Shown here: piece by piece, positions 47,620-60,140 of the stretch
Layout of the letters: each line of letters starts with the position of its first letter
Numbering within the stretch: the first letter of the stretch is position 1
Assembly: GCA_036417435.1 (NCBI GenBank)
Contig: CM070910.1
Location: 19,471,501 to 19,535,500, forward strand
DNA from: Inia geoffrensis
Taxonomy: Eukaryota > Chordata > Mammalia > Artiodactyla > Iniidae
Direction: 5' to 3'
DNA length: 64,000 nt
Made by a program: the position numbers and the translations under genes
Notes under the pieces: model-generated
Databases searched by the model: none
What the model was told of the DNA's origin: nothing
Seen by the model: only the letters and a program-made list of their open reading frames with translations

Positions 47620-47985
47620 AGAACAAGTAGAATACGAACATGTGCTGTGGTTTAGCAATTCTACTTCTAGTTATATACCCCAGAGAAACTTGTGCATGTA
47701 CATCAGGATGTATATACCAGGCTCTTAGTAGCTCCACTGTCTATAATTGGACCACACTGAAAATAATGATTCTCTCCATTAACAACAAAATGTATAAAAT
47801 GTGAGATATTCAAACAATGAAATATACTGTACATAAACAAAATTAATTGAACTTCCATGCCCCAATATGAATGTATTTCAAAAACATAATGTTGAGCAAA
47901 AGACTTAAGTTACAGAAGAGTGTATGCAGTATGGTTTCATTTATACAAAATTCAAAAAATAGGTGAAACAATTTTTTAGTATGAG
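47620..47985 (+). mobile_element. Old L1 (L1M-type) fragment
   Basis: 'GTGCTGTGGTTTAGCAATTCTACTTCTAGTTATATACCCCAGAGAAACTTG' and 'GAAGAGTGTATGCAGTATGGTTTCATTTATACAAAATTC' match the order of the end of ORF2 and the 3' UTR of an old L1. Confidence 0.8.
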
Positions 47986-48279
47986 TGTCCCCAAAAGCAG
48001 ATCCTAAATCAAGGATTCAAGCTCAAATATTAGGTTGAAATGTATGAAACTAGTGATATTCATTTTTTGACCTGCAAAAATGGCAAATACAGGTCAATCC
48101 AATAGTTTATTTGGGAAGGAAAGAAAAATAGCAGTAGAAGTGGAGAAATAAGTAGACAAGAAGTGGAAGCAGACAATATATGGTGTTTTTCAAGCCAGCT
48201 ACCACTATGGATGACTAGAGCGTAGTCCCATTAGGGAACTCAAGGGAGCCAGTGAAACAGCACCAGAATTAACTTATTT

Positions 48280-49065
48280 TAGGGGCAAAGCTACGATATT
48301 TACGCACCTTTTTCTGTTAAGTTTTGTTGGAGAACTGCTCCAGGGTTTGCCGAGATGCCACACAGCACTGCTGTCTACCTCGGACATCTCTAGTTTGATG
48401 GGATCAGATGGGACCTATGTTACAAAAGGCATTGTCACTTGTACCATATGCTGGAACTGCCGCAGAGACCTTTTTTGTTCTGGCTCAGCTGGAACTGGTA
48501 ATCTTCCAAGTTACCCAGTGAATGGGTTGAGGCAACATTCTTGTCTGGTATGTATTCTCCAAAATTCAAAGAGGCTAACGAACGTCTGTGCCGCCTTCTT
48601 AGTTGTAGGAGTTGCAAGGTGCAATTCTTTACTTCCAAGGGATATGCTGGCATATCTCAGACTACTGAATCTGAAAACACTCTTTTGGCATTGCAGACCT
48701 CTGAATCTTTGAAAGAATTATTTCCAACCCTCTGGTGTGCATTTTGCCTTGCAAAGGCATCCAAAGTATTACAACTTTTTGATCCTCAGTTCCAATTATT
48801 TTACTATCAAATATAGTGGAGTTCTGAGAAAGGTCCAGATGACTGAGGTACCCTTGAACTATGTTGTGCTCGAGATCAGGAGAGTTATCATAGTTCTGGG
48901 AAGGCTGTGATGTATTCTGCCATCATCCATCATGATCCATATGATTTTTTCAAAGGCCAGATTATTGAATTAAATGGAGATGTGATGGAGTCGTATCCCT
49001 GCATCCTTTACATTTTTGAGGGAGACACTAATCTCTGCCATTCATCCAGGATCAGAGTCTGGCTT
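48280..49065. other. Unclassified ancient sequence (retroelement-like?)
   Basis: Has G+C content and reading-frame texture different from its A/T-rich surroundings. It includes an open frame of 121 codons at 48347-48712 and an overlapping one of 91 codons at 48541-48816. Neither shows a domain I recognise. Similar-textured sequence continues at 49840-50930, on the other side of a SINE and an LTR-like repeat. It may be one decayed element or an old pseudogene. I do not assign a product. Confidence 0.25.
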
Positions 49066-49287
49066 GGGCTTCCCTGGTGGCGCAGTGGTTGAAGAGTCCG
49101 CCAGCCGATGCAGGGGACACGGGTTCGTGCCCCGGTCCGGGAGGATCCCGCATGCCGCGGAGCGGCTGGGCCCGTGAGCCATGGCCGCTGAGCCTGCGCG
49201 TCCGGAGCCTGTGCTCCGCAACGGGAGAGGCCACAACAGTGAGAGGCCCGCGTACCGCAAAAAAAAAAAAAAAAGAAAAAGAAAAAA
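49066..49287 (+). mobile_element. CHR-2-type SINE
   Basis: GGGCTTCCCTGGTGGCGCAG head, GAGAGGCCCGCGTACCGC tail and A-rich end. Target duplication AGAGTCTG(G/T)CTTG at 49054-49066 and 49291-49303, with one mismatch. Confidence 0.95.
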
Positions 49288-49377
49288 GGAAGAGTCTGTC
49301 TTGCCTGAAATGAAGGCATTCAAGGACGTACATAATTTTCTACGAACTTTTATACAATTATGATTTTACTCCATTTA

Positions 49378-49838
49378 TTAGTTAAGTTTCTCCAGAGAAA
49401 CAGAAGCAATAGCATATATATAGAGAGAGGAAGAGATTTATTATAAGGAATTGGCTCACATAATTATGTAGGTTGAGAAGTCCCACAATCTACTGTCTGC
49501 AAGCTGGAGACCCAGGAATGATAGTGGTGTGATTTAGCCTGAGTTTGAAGACCTGAGAACAAGGAGCACAAGGGCAGGAGGTTTATGTCTCAGCTCAAGC
49601 ATCCAGGCAAGAAGGAGAGAATTCCTCCTTCCTCCACTTTTGTTCTGTTCAGGCCCTCCCTCTGCGGGATGATACCGCGCATACTGGGGAGGGCAATCTA
49701 CTTTACTGATTCCACTAATTCAAATGCTAATCTCATCTGGAAACACCATCACAGACACACCCAGAAATAAGGTTTAATCTGGGCACCCCGTGGTTAGTCA
49801 AGTTGACACATAAAATTAACTATGGTGCTCCACAATTA
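49378..49838 (-). mobile_element. Ancient LTR-like repeat
   Basis: 'TTAGTTAAGTTTCTCCAGAGAAACAGAAGC', 'TTATTATAAGGAATTGGCTCACA', 'GAATTCCTCCTTCCTCC' and 'GGCACCCCGTGGTTAGTCAAGTTGACACATAA' are blocks of a high-copy ancient mammalian repeat, reverse-oriented. I believe it is LTR-derived, but I am unsure of its name. Confidence 0.6.
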
Positions 49839-50935
49839 CGGAGCCAATTTAAGTTTCACCAGTTCTACCAGTTACTAAGTACATCCCTTCCGATGATACA
49901 CTCAAGGACTGGGGAAATGACCATGGATGATTTCATGGACCCATTGGGCTCATTGTGAAATGGACATGGACCAGGACTCCAATTGTCAACAGATCTCTGA
50001 ATGCCTCCTTTCTGACTGGATATCCCTTGATATTTTGACTTCCTGACAGTTTCAAGTCCGATCCAATAGCTAAGAACTCTTAAAAGATATAGGTATTTTC
50101 TTTTCTGCAGTGTACTTGTGTATGGCCCTTTGGTGGAAGGATTTGGAAATCACTATGTAAGTACTTGCTGAGGCACTGAAAAGTCCTTCCTTGAGGGGAC
50201 ATGTCTCCCCTTCAGCTGCTGATATATCCACTTCCCTTCTGCTGTCAATGAGCTGCCACCTGCCATTTTCTCTTCCAGATTCTTATTTTTCTCACTGACA
50301 ATGAAAAGCTCAGTTCCAAAGCAGTGTCTTCTACCATTAGCCCTGGCTTCAAAGAAGAGCTGCCACAGAAATCCTCCAATACTGATGCTTCCCTTAGTAG
50401 TGAATTCCTTATTGCTTTAGTAAAAGGATATCCTCTGGGCACCCCCAAGGAGCATGGTCAGCTGGTGGCTTCTCTTACCCTATATTCTAAATATTTAGTC
50501 TAGCCTGCTCACCCCGTTAAGTTCTCTGATCCCTTCCTCAATACTCTCTCTGCCAAAGCAATTTCGACATTCACATCATTCACTGTGTACCATCTTTTTC
50601 CCCAAATTTGAAGGAGCCTTTCCAACAATGTATTGGGACTGACCTCTTGAGCCCTTGCTAAAGATGGTACATCCTGAATCACAGGAGAGGGCCTTCAAAT
50701 TAATAAGCCAATACTATATCCAGCTTATATTCCACCCCCTCATTTTCAGGCATATCCTCTCAATTTCTGCCTGTATGTATTAGGCCACGTAGCACATTTG
50801 ATAAATTGTTTCCTCTCCTAGAAGAATAGTTCATTTCCTATCATGAAATGATAGGGCTTGAGACTTAACCCTAGTAATTGCTAGGGGATATGAGTGGGAT
50901 ACTAGTAACCTCTGCCACACTATATTATGGATGTG
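49839..50935. other. Unclassified ancient sequence, second part
   Basis: Non-A/T-rich sequence with blocks such as 'GTGTACTTGTGTATGGCCCTTTGGTGGAAGG', GAGGGGACATGTCTCCCC and 'CTTCAAATTAATAAGCCAATACTATATCCAGC'. It has the feel of a decayed retroelement interior. All frames are broken. The 67-codon minus frame at 50245-50448 is not supported. Confidence 0.25.
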
Positions 50936-51119
50936 TATGTAGGAAATAAAACTATAAAGAGAAATAAGGAAATGATTATCACCAAATGAAAGTTTTCAAT
51001 GTTCTTTAATAGATAGGAGTTATTTAACTAGTTCTAAGACTAGTCTGGATTTGCACAGGTAGTTTTCTCCTTGGCATCTCAAACTGCTGAAAGATTAATA
51101 TGTTTTAAAGATTAATGGG

Positions 51120-51467
51120 AAGAACCTAAGGGCAGGACAGGAATAAAGACGCAGACGTAGAGAGTGGACTTGAGGACACGGGGAGGGGGAAGGGTAAGCT
51201 GGGACGAAGTGAGAGAGTGGCACTGACATATATACACTACCAAATGTAAAATAGATAGTTAGTTGGAAGCAGCCACATAGCACAGGGAGATCAGCTCAGT
51301 GCTTTGTGACCACCTAGAGGGCTGGGATAGGGAGGGTGGGAGGGAGAGGCAAGAGGGAGGAGATATGGGGATATATGTATATGTATAGCTGAGTTACTTT
51401 GTTATAAAGCAGAAACTAACACACCATTGTAAGGCAATTATACTCCAATAAAGATGTTAAAAAAAAA
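51120..51467 (+). mobile_element. Young 5'-truncated L1 3' end
   Basis: Includes ACAGGAATAAAGACGCAGAC, the G-rich 'GGGAGGGTGGGAGGGAGAGGC' stretch and the terminal 'GAAACTAACACACCATTGTAAGGCAATTATACTCCAATAAAG' with poly(A). Flanked by AAAGATTAATGGG (51107-51119) and AAAGGTTAATGGG (51468-51480). Confidence 0.95.
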
Positions 51468-51854
51468 AAAGGTTAATGGGGACATATTATTGGATATCCA
51501 ATTTACTAATGAACATATGCCAGCTAGGTGATCTGTGTAACTTAGCTAAGAAATAAAGCAATCTGATTTTTAAGCCCTTGCATTTTAAACATAGACTTCA
51601 CTTTCCTATTCTTATGGCCCATGTATTCCTGAATTCTGAAAATATCAGCCTTAAAATCCATATTATTGACAGTTCTTTCCTTCCTCTGCCATCACAACCC
51701 TTATTACGAAGGGAAAATTAATAAGCTAGATTTGCCAAGGAGTTTTGCCTGTGTGAACTAACTGTTCTGTATTTTAATGAAAATGTAACATTCTAGATTT
51801 ATGTTATATTTTTGCAAGCAACCAAATTCTTAACAATGGTAATGACGATAATGA

Positions 51855-52035
51855 TGATAATATTTGCATAGGGTTTATTATCTGCCAAGCATTGTTCTAA
51901 GCCCTTTCCTGTATATGATATCTCATTTGATTTCCTCATCAACCCAGTGAAGCAGGTTCATTTTTGTTCCCATTTTATTAGTGAAGAAAGTGAGACAGAG
52001 TTTGGGAACTTAAATAAGATTGCATAGCCAGGGAT
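51855..52035 (-). repeat. MIR SINE
   Basis: 'TTATTATCTGCCAAGCATTGTTCTAAGCCCTTTCCTGTATATGATATCTCATTTGATTTCC' and 'TAGTGAAGAAAGTGAGACAG' form the reverse complement of an MIR. Confidence 0.85.
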
Positions 52036-52082
52036 CATAAGCATAAGAAAACAAGTTGAATCAGCTTATGCCTAAAAAGTGA

Positions 52083-52284
52083 GGGCTTCCCTGGTGGCGC
52101 AGTGGTGGAGAGTCCGCCTGCCGATGCAGGGGACACGGGTTTGTGCCCCGGTCCGGGAAGATCCCACATGCCATGGAGCGGCTGGGCCCGTGGGCCATGG
52201 CCGCTGAGCCTGTGCGTCCGGAGCCTGTGCTCCGCAACAGGAGAGGCCACAACAGTGAGAGGCCCGCGTACCGAAAAAAAAAAA
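52083..52284 (+). mobile_element. CHR-2-type SINE
   Basis: AGGGCTTCCCTGGTGGCGCA head, GCCCGCGTACCG tail and poly(A). Flanked by AAAAAGTGA on both sides. Confidence 0.95.
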
Positions 52285-52587
52285 AAAAAGTGACTAGGTA
52301 GGTACATATAGCCAAAGCACAGAAGGCAGCGGAAGTGTTGACCTCAGGAAAAAGTGGATTTACAGCCTTGAATACTGACATGATTCTGTCTCTTGTCTTT
52401 GTTTCTCTTAGTGTGTCAGCTCCATTCTCTCAGACTAATTGTCCTCATGAGGCTAGAAACGTTGATACAAGTAGCTCTCAGTTTTAGTCTTAGAGTCTGA
52501 TATTTAAAGAACTTTCCTTTTCCACTTGGGGAAGAAATCTTATTGGACCAGCTTAGATCATGTGCCCATTCCTTCAATCAATACCCT

Positions 52588-52768
52588 GCACCTGTTTTTG
52601 TAATAAAGCTTTATTGGAGCACAACCATGCTCATTATCTCTACATATTGACCATGGCTGTGTTTGTGCTACAAGTTGAATAGCTGGGACAGAAACCATAT
52701 AGCCCATGAAGCCTAAAATATTTACTATCTGGCCCTTTACAGAAAAAGTCTGCTGACCTCTGCCTTGG
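52588..52768. mobile_element. hAT-Charlie (MER20-like) element
   Basis: 'CTGTTTTTGTAATAAAGCTTTATTGGAGCACAACCATGC', GACCATGGCTGTGTTTGTGC and 'AAGCCTAAAATATTTACTATCTGGCCCTTTACAGAAAAAGTCTGCTGACCTCTG' fit a common non-autonomous hAT element. The name is from memory. Confidence 0.75.
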
Positions 52769-53380
52769 GGCAATCACTGTAGCGAATTAATCATAGCTCT
52801 TCGTATTGTTGCCACTTCATTTGAACTGTGTGCTTGGTTTTACTACACATGTTTGAGTTTGCCCTTCAAAAAGATTACAGTATGACCCAGACTAGAATCT
52901 GAAAACTTCTTGTGTACAAAAAAGGCAAGTAATCAGCAAAATGTAAATTTTATACTATTGAAACAAGTATTTATCATTAGTGGAAATGTCACAATTCCCT
53001 ATTTTCATGCAAAGCAATATCCAAGTGCTTTATGGAACCTGATGAAGATTGCCACAAGTAGGCGAAGCAGAGTTGTTTTGTTACCAAGATACATGCAAAA
53101 GGCTTGTTTATCACATGCCAGGTGATGCAACTAAAGGCAAGAGAGATGCCATAGCCCTTCAAATAATTATACAATATTTAAAACAGGTACAGGCTGATGT
53201 GAACATCACTAAGGTATCACATTTCAAAAACTATCTACTGCTTTAAACAAAAGGTGGGCATGTGATTCAGGTGAGAGAAAACAATACAACTATAAGTTCA
53301 GTGAAAAAAGAAAGTACCAGCATCAAAGCCTGTAGGCTGGATATCAGTGGCTTGTAAAGACATCTCAGAGACAACAGTGG
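52769..53380. other. Intergenic stretch, nothing recognised
   Basis: Three overlapping small frames (61-71 codons) near 52910-53246 on both strands have no recognised similarity. Confidence 0.4.
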
Positions 53381-53605
53381 AACACTTAAGATGATTCCAA
53401 TTGTATGAAGTTTCCAGAATAGGCAAATTCATAGAGACAGATGTTGAATAGGGATTGCCAGAAGATGGAGGAAGAGGGAAATTGATTATGAATATGTATG
53501 GGGTTTCTTTTTGGATTGATGAAAAGTCTGGAATTAAGATTTTGGTGATGCTCGCACAACATAATGAATACATTATTATCAATCATGGATTGGGTGTGTT
53601 CTGGC
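53381..53605 (+). mobile_element. Old L1 fragment
   Basis: 'AGATGATTCCAATTGTATGAAGTTTCCAGAATAGGCAAATTCATAGAGACAG' and 'TATGTATGGGGTTTCTTTTTGGATTGATGAAAAG' match the 3' UTR of an old L1. Confidence 0.8.
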
Positions 53606-55878
53606 AGATGTATCATTGACATGAGGTTACCACATAGTTAGTCCTTCAGGAAAGGGAGTGAGAATGAAAAGCATGGAAATAAGAGGAAGTGTGTCTCTCA
53701 GATAATCCTTCATGTTTTAGGAATCTAGATCTATAGGTGAAAACAGATGAATGGAAACTTTAAAAATTGGTTTTATAAGAGCTTCAGTTTGCTCGTATAT
53801 GAAACAAAGAGGCTGGAACAATGGAGGTCCAGACGGCCCTTAAAAATCTGCAGTTCCAAATATAACAGTTCTTTGAATTTTCTAACTAGGGGCAATGTGG
53901 TAAACTAACTATATTAAACTGACTGAATATTAAAGGCATTAATCTGGTGAAACAAATTATGTTTTCATTTATTCTATGGAGGATTTCTAAATTGAATTAT
54001 AGAATCAATTGCTACTCCACCTGGGACATACAAATTTAATTAAACCACAGAATTTTTTTTTTCTGATGAATTTAGTGGCGGGGCAGTGACTATGTCAGAG
54101 CTGGACATTTATTGAAAATTAAAGACTGGAAAATTGATCCTTCCCTCAAAGTGATAGTAAATCACACTTTCTAAAAAGAATGTTACTGCATCCCAAAGAT
54201 ATTTACTTAAAAAAGCAATCTCGTGTACCTAACCTAATACTTCAAAAAGTTTGATAACTAAATGAGATTATTAAATGTATCCTAGCCTTGCCATGATTAA
54301 TACTGTTAGTCTGATAAGCTTGTGGGTGATGCACTCACATACTCACTGAAGGAGGCAATGAGCAAATTATAACAGTTTGTAATTTACTCATTTCTGCTGT
54401 TATGAAATAGCATAAATGAACTCATCTTCATATTGAACTAAGGTACATGAAATGCCTCATCTCTTGATTTTAATAAGCTTGATATTCTCTCTATGGACAT
54501 GAAACACCCCAAATATTTTCTTTTCTCTTTTATTTTCCCTTTCTTCCTTATAGAACTACTATAACATGCTTGTTTCTTTATCCATTATTTTTTATTACAA
54601 ATTGTGAAATGTGGAACATATGAGTTAAAGTGCATGATTTCTCTAAAATGTAACCAAGGCAAAATACATGTTTGTCATATAATTATCTGAGAAAAATGAT
54701 TTTTGGGCTCCTTATCCTTTGCTCCTCTAAAATGACTTTACCTTAAACATGTTTTGAGGCTTTCTGCCTCTGCTTTTGTGGATGCATTTCTCTGACTTGG
54801 GATATCCGTGTCTCCTCACCTTCATCTCTTGTTTATTGTCTCTCCCACGTTCTGCTTCCAGGGTCCTTTATGACCTTTATGCTTCCAAGGACCAAACCGT
54901 CCAGGTCCTTGGTGCTTCAATCCTGTTCTGACCTTTATGATTCCTGTTTCTAGTTGTCAGTCATTGCTCTGTGACAAGTAATTTAGTATCTTTATATTGA
55001 AAAAGGTGAATATCTGTGATGTAATTCAACTTTTCATGTGTATTTATCTCTAACAACTACACCAGAAACTCCTTGAGGGCAAGGATCACATCTTATATTT
55101 GTGAGGTCCAAGTCACCTGATCCAATGCTGTCTACTTCAACATTATTTGTATATCGATTGTCTGATGTGAATTAGTTGCCTCTTTTGGAAGGATTTGAAA
55201 AAATCTGAAAAGATCTTTTTTCCTATCCACCACTGCAAAGTGCAAATCAGTACCTTTGTGTATGCTGAAGGGAAAAAATTCTTCTCCTCTAGATTTTTAG
55301 GAACCAGGTTTATGTGTGTTTTCCTTTGAAAAGCAGGGGTTCAAAACTCAGATGACTTAAATGTGCAATATAAGGTGGTATAACAGTTTACTTGCTTTTT
55401 TTTTGGTACATTCTGCAAGTTCTTTTTTGTGCGGTGGCCTAGAGACTAGAGCCTCCCTCCATCTGGTAATATTTATAAATTGAAGTGAAATGTGCTCAGT
55501 CGGGTTCAGTAAACTGTTTCCCTCATCATAGCCTTCTCTGGCCTCCTTTTAAGGAAGGAAGCAGTAGAATTTTTGTTTCCTGTTTCACTCATCTCTCAGA
55601 GTTCCCAGAGCGACAGAACGGCTGTGAAGTTTCCTGTGAAGTTCTTGCAGAACTAGGTCTTAGCAGAGGGAGCGGAAGCCGCCACATGGCAGACCCCTAC
55701 AGCCAGGCAATCTCGTCACAGCGCATGTGTATCAAGTCTAGGCTACTGTTCTACATTTAGTAAGATACATCTGTATTTGTCCAGGCTGTTATATATAATC
55801 TGCTTATAGCTGTAATTTTGCTAAGGATCTGTGCTAATGAGTAAAAATGTTGAGATTTACCAAACTGTGTCTAAACAG
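53606..55878. other. Intergenic stretch with few recognised repeats
   Basis: About 2.3 kb. 'CAGAAACTCCTTGAGGGCAAGGATCACATCTTATATTTG' near 55064-55102 is a small L2 3' relic. Nothing else is assignable. Confidence 0.45.
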
Positions 55879-55894
55879 TTGTCATTAATTTTTT

Positions 55895-56646
55895 CTAATT
55901 AATTCTTATTGGGGTATGGTTGCTTTACAAGGTTGTGTTAGCCTCCACTGCACAAGAAAATGAATCCTCCATACGCATACAGATACCCCCTCCCTTTTGG
56001 ACTTCCCTCATATAGGTTACCACAGTGCATTAGGTGAGTCCCCTGTGCTACACAGCATGTTCCCATCAGTTGTCCATTTTATACATAGTATCAATAATGT
56101 GTATGTGTCAGTCCCAGTCTCCCAATTCTTCCCACCCCACCCCTTTTCCCCTTGGTATCCATACATTTGTTCTCTAGGTCTGTGTCTCTATTTCTTCCTT
56201 GCAACTAAGATCATCTAAACCATTTTTCTAGATTCCACGTATATGTGTTATATTATACGATATTTGCTTTTCTGTTTCCGACTTACATCACTCTATATGA
56301 CACTCTCTAGGTCCTTCCACATCTCTACAAATGACACAATTTCATTTCTTTTTATGACTGAGTAATATTCCATTGTATATATGTACCACATCTACTTTAT
56401 CCATTCCACTGTCGATGGACATTTAGGTTGCTTCCATGACCCGGCTGTTGTAAATAGTGTTGCTATAAATATTGAGGTGCATGTGTTTTTATGAATTATG
56501 GTTTTCTCTGGGTATATGCCCAGTAGTGGGATTGCTGGGTCATATGGTAGTTCTAGTTTTAGTTTTTTAAGGAGCCTCCATACTGTTTTCCATAGCGGCT
56601 GTATCAATTTACATTGCCACCAACAGTGTATTAGGGTTCCCTTTTC
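55895..56646 (-). mobile_element. Young 5'-truncated L1, antisense
   Basis: From AATTCTTATTGGGGTATGG (3' end side) to 'TTGCCACCAACAGTGTATTAGGGTTCCC'. Flanked by a 16-base duplication TTGTCATTAATTTTTT (55879-55894 and 56647-56662). About 750 bases. ORF2 C-terminal part only, not functional. Confidence 0.93.
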
Positions 56647-56804
56647 TTGTCATTAATTTTTTTTTACATTTTTTTTAAAGAGTTTTTTTTTCTTGTCCCC
56701 TTCCCCTCCCTCCTTCTTACACAAACTTTGCACTGTGGTACTATGTCTATGACAATATTATGTGGCAGGCTGTCTGGTCTGCCTTTATTTTTGTTCTTGT
56801 TTTT

Positions 56805-57225
56805 TTGGCTACTTTTTAAAATTGAAGTAAAGTTATAGTTGACATACATATTATGTAAGTTACAGGTGTACAATATAGTGATTCACAAATTTTAATATGG
56901 CTATATTTCCCATGTGTACAATATATCCTTGTAGCTTGCTTTATACCTAATAGTTTGTACCTCTTAAACCCCTACCCCTATATTGTCCCCCACTTCCCTT
57001 TCTCCATTGGTAACCACTAATTTCCTCTCTATACCTGTGAGTCTGCTTCTTTTTTGTTATATTCACTAGTTTGTTGTATTTTTTAGATTTCACATATAAG
57101 TGATATCATATGTTATTTGTATTTCTCTGTCTGACTTATTTCACTTAGCACAAGGCCCTCAAAGTCCATCCATGTTGCTACAAATGGCAAAAATCTCATT
57201 CTTTTCTATGGCTGAATAGTATTCC

Positions 57226-57273
<48 letters not shown>

Positions 57274-57765
57274 AACATCTTCTTTATCCATTCATCTGTT
57301 GGTGGACACTTAGGTTGCCTCTATATCTTGGCAATTATAAATAATGCCACTATGAACATTGGAGTGCATGTATCTTTTCGAATTAGTGGGGTTTTTTTTT
57401 TTTCGGATATATATTCAGGAGTGGAATTGCTGGATCATATGGTAGCTCTATTTTTAGGTTTTTGAGAAACCACCATACTGTTTTCCAACTTACATTCTCA
57501 CCAACAGTGTACAAGAGCTCACCCTCGTACCTCATTCACCTTTTCTCCATACCCTCGCCAATACAAGATGCTTGTGTTCTTTTTGATGAGAGCCATTCTG
57601 ACAGGTGTGGGGTAATATCTCATCGTGGTTTCGATTTGCATTTCCCTGATGATCAGCAATGTTGAGCATCTTTTCATGTGTCTGTTGGCCATCTGCATTT
57701 CCTCTTTAGAAAAATGACTGTTCAGTTCTTCTGCCCGTTTTTTAATTGGGTTGTTTGTTTTTTTA
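56805..57765 (-). mobile_element. Second L1, antisense, containing (GT)n
   Basis: 'TTAAAATTGAAGTAAAGTTATAGTTGACATAC' to 'TCTTCTGCCCGTTTTTTAATTGGGTTGTTTG', the usual L1 3' half in reverse. It is more diverged than the copy just upstream. Confidence 0.9.
57229..57271. repeat. (GT)n microsatellite inside L1
   Basis: About 21 GT units, at the place where L1 copies normally read CCATTGTGTATATATACCACA. It probably grew from that short TGTATATATA seed. Confidence 0.95.
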
Positions 57766-58059
57766 TACTTTTGGAATCAGGGCTTTAGCTTGTATATACC
57801 TTTGTGGGAACTGGGAGTATTTCCCTCTGGGAGAAGGAAGTAGTGACACATGTCACCCCTGCGCACTCTCAGCCCCCATGGCTTTCTACAGATTTACCCT
57901 GTGGCACTAGGCTTACCAAGGAGCAGGTATTTTATGGGAAGAAAAAAGCACCCAGAGGAAAAGGCTTTGCAAGCGGAGCATGGGCTGTGTTTCAGCCCCC
58001 ACTGATCCCTCCAGCCCAGTGCTTCCGTGCAGTATCTTAGCTGCACAACCGTATGCTGA
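57766..58059. other. Intergenic stretch, nothing recognised
   Basis: An open frame of 78 codons at 57804-58040 has no recognised similarity. Confidence 0.4.
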
Positions 58060-58295
58060 GTCCCTGGCTAGAGAGACATTCCTGGGTACAGTTCCTGGCT
58101 CTGTCATTTATTAGCTGTATGGCCTGAGGCAAATCAGTTAATGTTTCAGAAACTTTCATCCTTCTTCTGTAAAATGGAGATCATAACTATGTCATGGAAA
58201 TGTGGAGAGGGTTAAATAAGGTATGTTAGACACCTAGCACAGTGCCTACCTCATGGTAGATAGGCGCTCAATAAATGAGAAGTTATTATTATTAC
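58060..58295 (+). repeat. MIR SINE
   Basis: 'GTTCCTGGCTCTGTCATTTATTAGCTGTATGGCCTGAGGCAAATCAGTTAATG' to 'TAGCACAGTGCCTACCTCATGGTAGATAGGCGCTCAATAAATG' is a nearly complete MIR. Confidence 0.9.
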
Positions 58296-58409
58296 TATAT
58301 ATTGCTAAGAAAAAGTATTCAAAACTTAGAGGTAAGATGAAAGATTGACTACATGTCGGGCAGTCTGGAGCAGTGTCCACCAGATGCATTCAAGAATTAT
58401 TCAGCTTTT

Positions 58410-58617
58410 GGGCTTCCCTGGTGGCGCAGTGGTTGAGAGTCCGCCTGCCGATGCAGGGGACATGGGTTTGTGCCCTGGTGAGGGAAGATCCCACATGCCG
58501 CGGAGCGGCTGGGCCAGTGAGCCATGGCCGCTGGGCTTGCGCGTCCAGAGCCTGTGCTCCACAACGGGTGAGGCCACAACAGTGAGAGGCCCTCATACCA
58601 CAAAAAAAAAAAAAAAA
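58410..58617 (+). mobile_element. CHR-2-type SINE
   Basis: GGGCTTCCCTGGTGGCGCAG head and GAGAGGCCCTCATACCAC plus poly(A). Target duplication AAGAATTATTCAGCTTTT (58392-58409 and 58618-58635) is perfect. Confidence 0.96.
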
Positions 58618-58635
58618 AGAATTATTCAGCTTTTT

Positions 58636-60140
58636 ATGAGATTCTTCATGTCTTGATTTATGTAACTGTTTACCATTGATTAGGGCCCTACTCCCCAAGT
58701 TATATATTAAATTTTGTAAATGTTTATCTGTTAAAGATGCAAGTGATATCTATGTGGTAGAATAGATAAACCCAAAGGTCACATTTTTATTGCATCGTGG
58801 GAAATTAATCAATTTTGTGTTTAACTCAGTAAACTTCTAGCAGTCTTTCAGTGTCTATATACATTGCACCTTGAATTCTTTTTGAACCATCTTTACCATC
58901 CTGCTGGTTCCCTCATTAATTTGCAAGAGATTCATTCTGGAAAATTATACTTGGACAATGTCCATAATGCATGCTTGGACAAGTATATATCTTTTAAACA
59001 GTGGCTCGTTCCATTGATTAAAATACGAGGACACCCCCTCCTTCTAACTTATTTCTGCATTTCCAGGGAGTTCCTGAGGTCCTAGCAAGAACTAGAGATT
59101 TGGGGAAAGCCCAGAGCATTTACTCAGCTCCTGCTTTATCCTTTCTTTCCTCCTGAAGGCGGATGGGGTTTCACCTCAGGCTTCTCCTTTATAGCTCCCA
59201 CCAGTGCTTACTTTCCTCTCCGGGATCCTGGTCTTTGTCCAGCTGATGATGTAGTAAAGGAATGTCTTCTAAACAACTTTCTGCCTGCCTTCCTCTCCCA
59301 GTCGTAGAAATAGGCACCCTAAATGGTTTCATGTTTAAAGTACTTTTATTCTTAATGCAAACACATACAATGGTGAGGAAAAATAAGCAAAGGGTAAATT
59401 ACAGTGTGCACAAATTCTTAAAAAGTACTTTCAGGTTTGCCTCCTGGTCTGCCTCCCCACTAACAATTGCCCACCTCCTCCACTTTAGTCTCCATTCTCC
59501 ATTTAAGGGTAAATGAGTCAGCTCTGCCTCTAGCTAACCTCCTTCCTTTTTCTCAAACTCTTTGAAAGTTCCCTTGGGAGTTTCAGATCGCCCCTTCCAG
59601 CCATGACTCTTTTATTCCCAAGGGTTGAGTTATCAGGTCCTCTACCCTCCTTGAGAAAGGTGTTAATGAGCCTGCCATTCAAGTTACCCCAGACCTAGGA
59701 GGATCTTTTTACCACTGAAGGATGCTCTAAGCTGGTGTCTCTAACCTCAAGGTCTGGGCATCTGGCTTGGCCCACTACTTTCCCTAGGAAAAGTCAGCTG
59801 AGGTCATTGCCTAACAGAACCCAGGCTTGACTGACCTGTTGCGTAGAGGTTTCCAACTGAGAAGTGTAGGGAGGTGGGTTTTACAATGTGGATAGTGGGA
59901 AGGGATGTGTGAGGGAGGGATGTTTGAGGGGAGGGGCAGAGTCAATGTCTTTGGAAAAGGCATACATTTCATTGTAATTTTATACTTGGAGCATTTCTAA
60001 CAATTAACATTTTTGATTGTATAAATTACAGAGAAATATGCATGACAAAACTGGCTGTTGGTGATGCACTGAAAATGCAGTACTTCCCTATGACTGTGTG
60101 GGGTGGGAAGTCGAACTATTGGAACCTCCTGGAGATAGAA
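58636..60140. other. Intergenic stretch, nothing recognised
   Basis: About 1.5 kb with no recognisable exon or repeat. Short frames at 58864-59085 and 59262-59516 are not supported. Confidence 0.4.
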
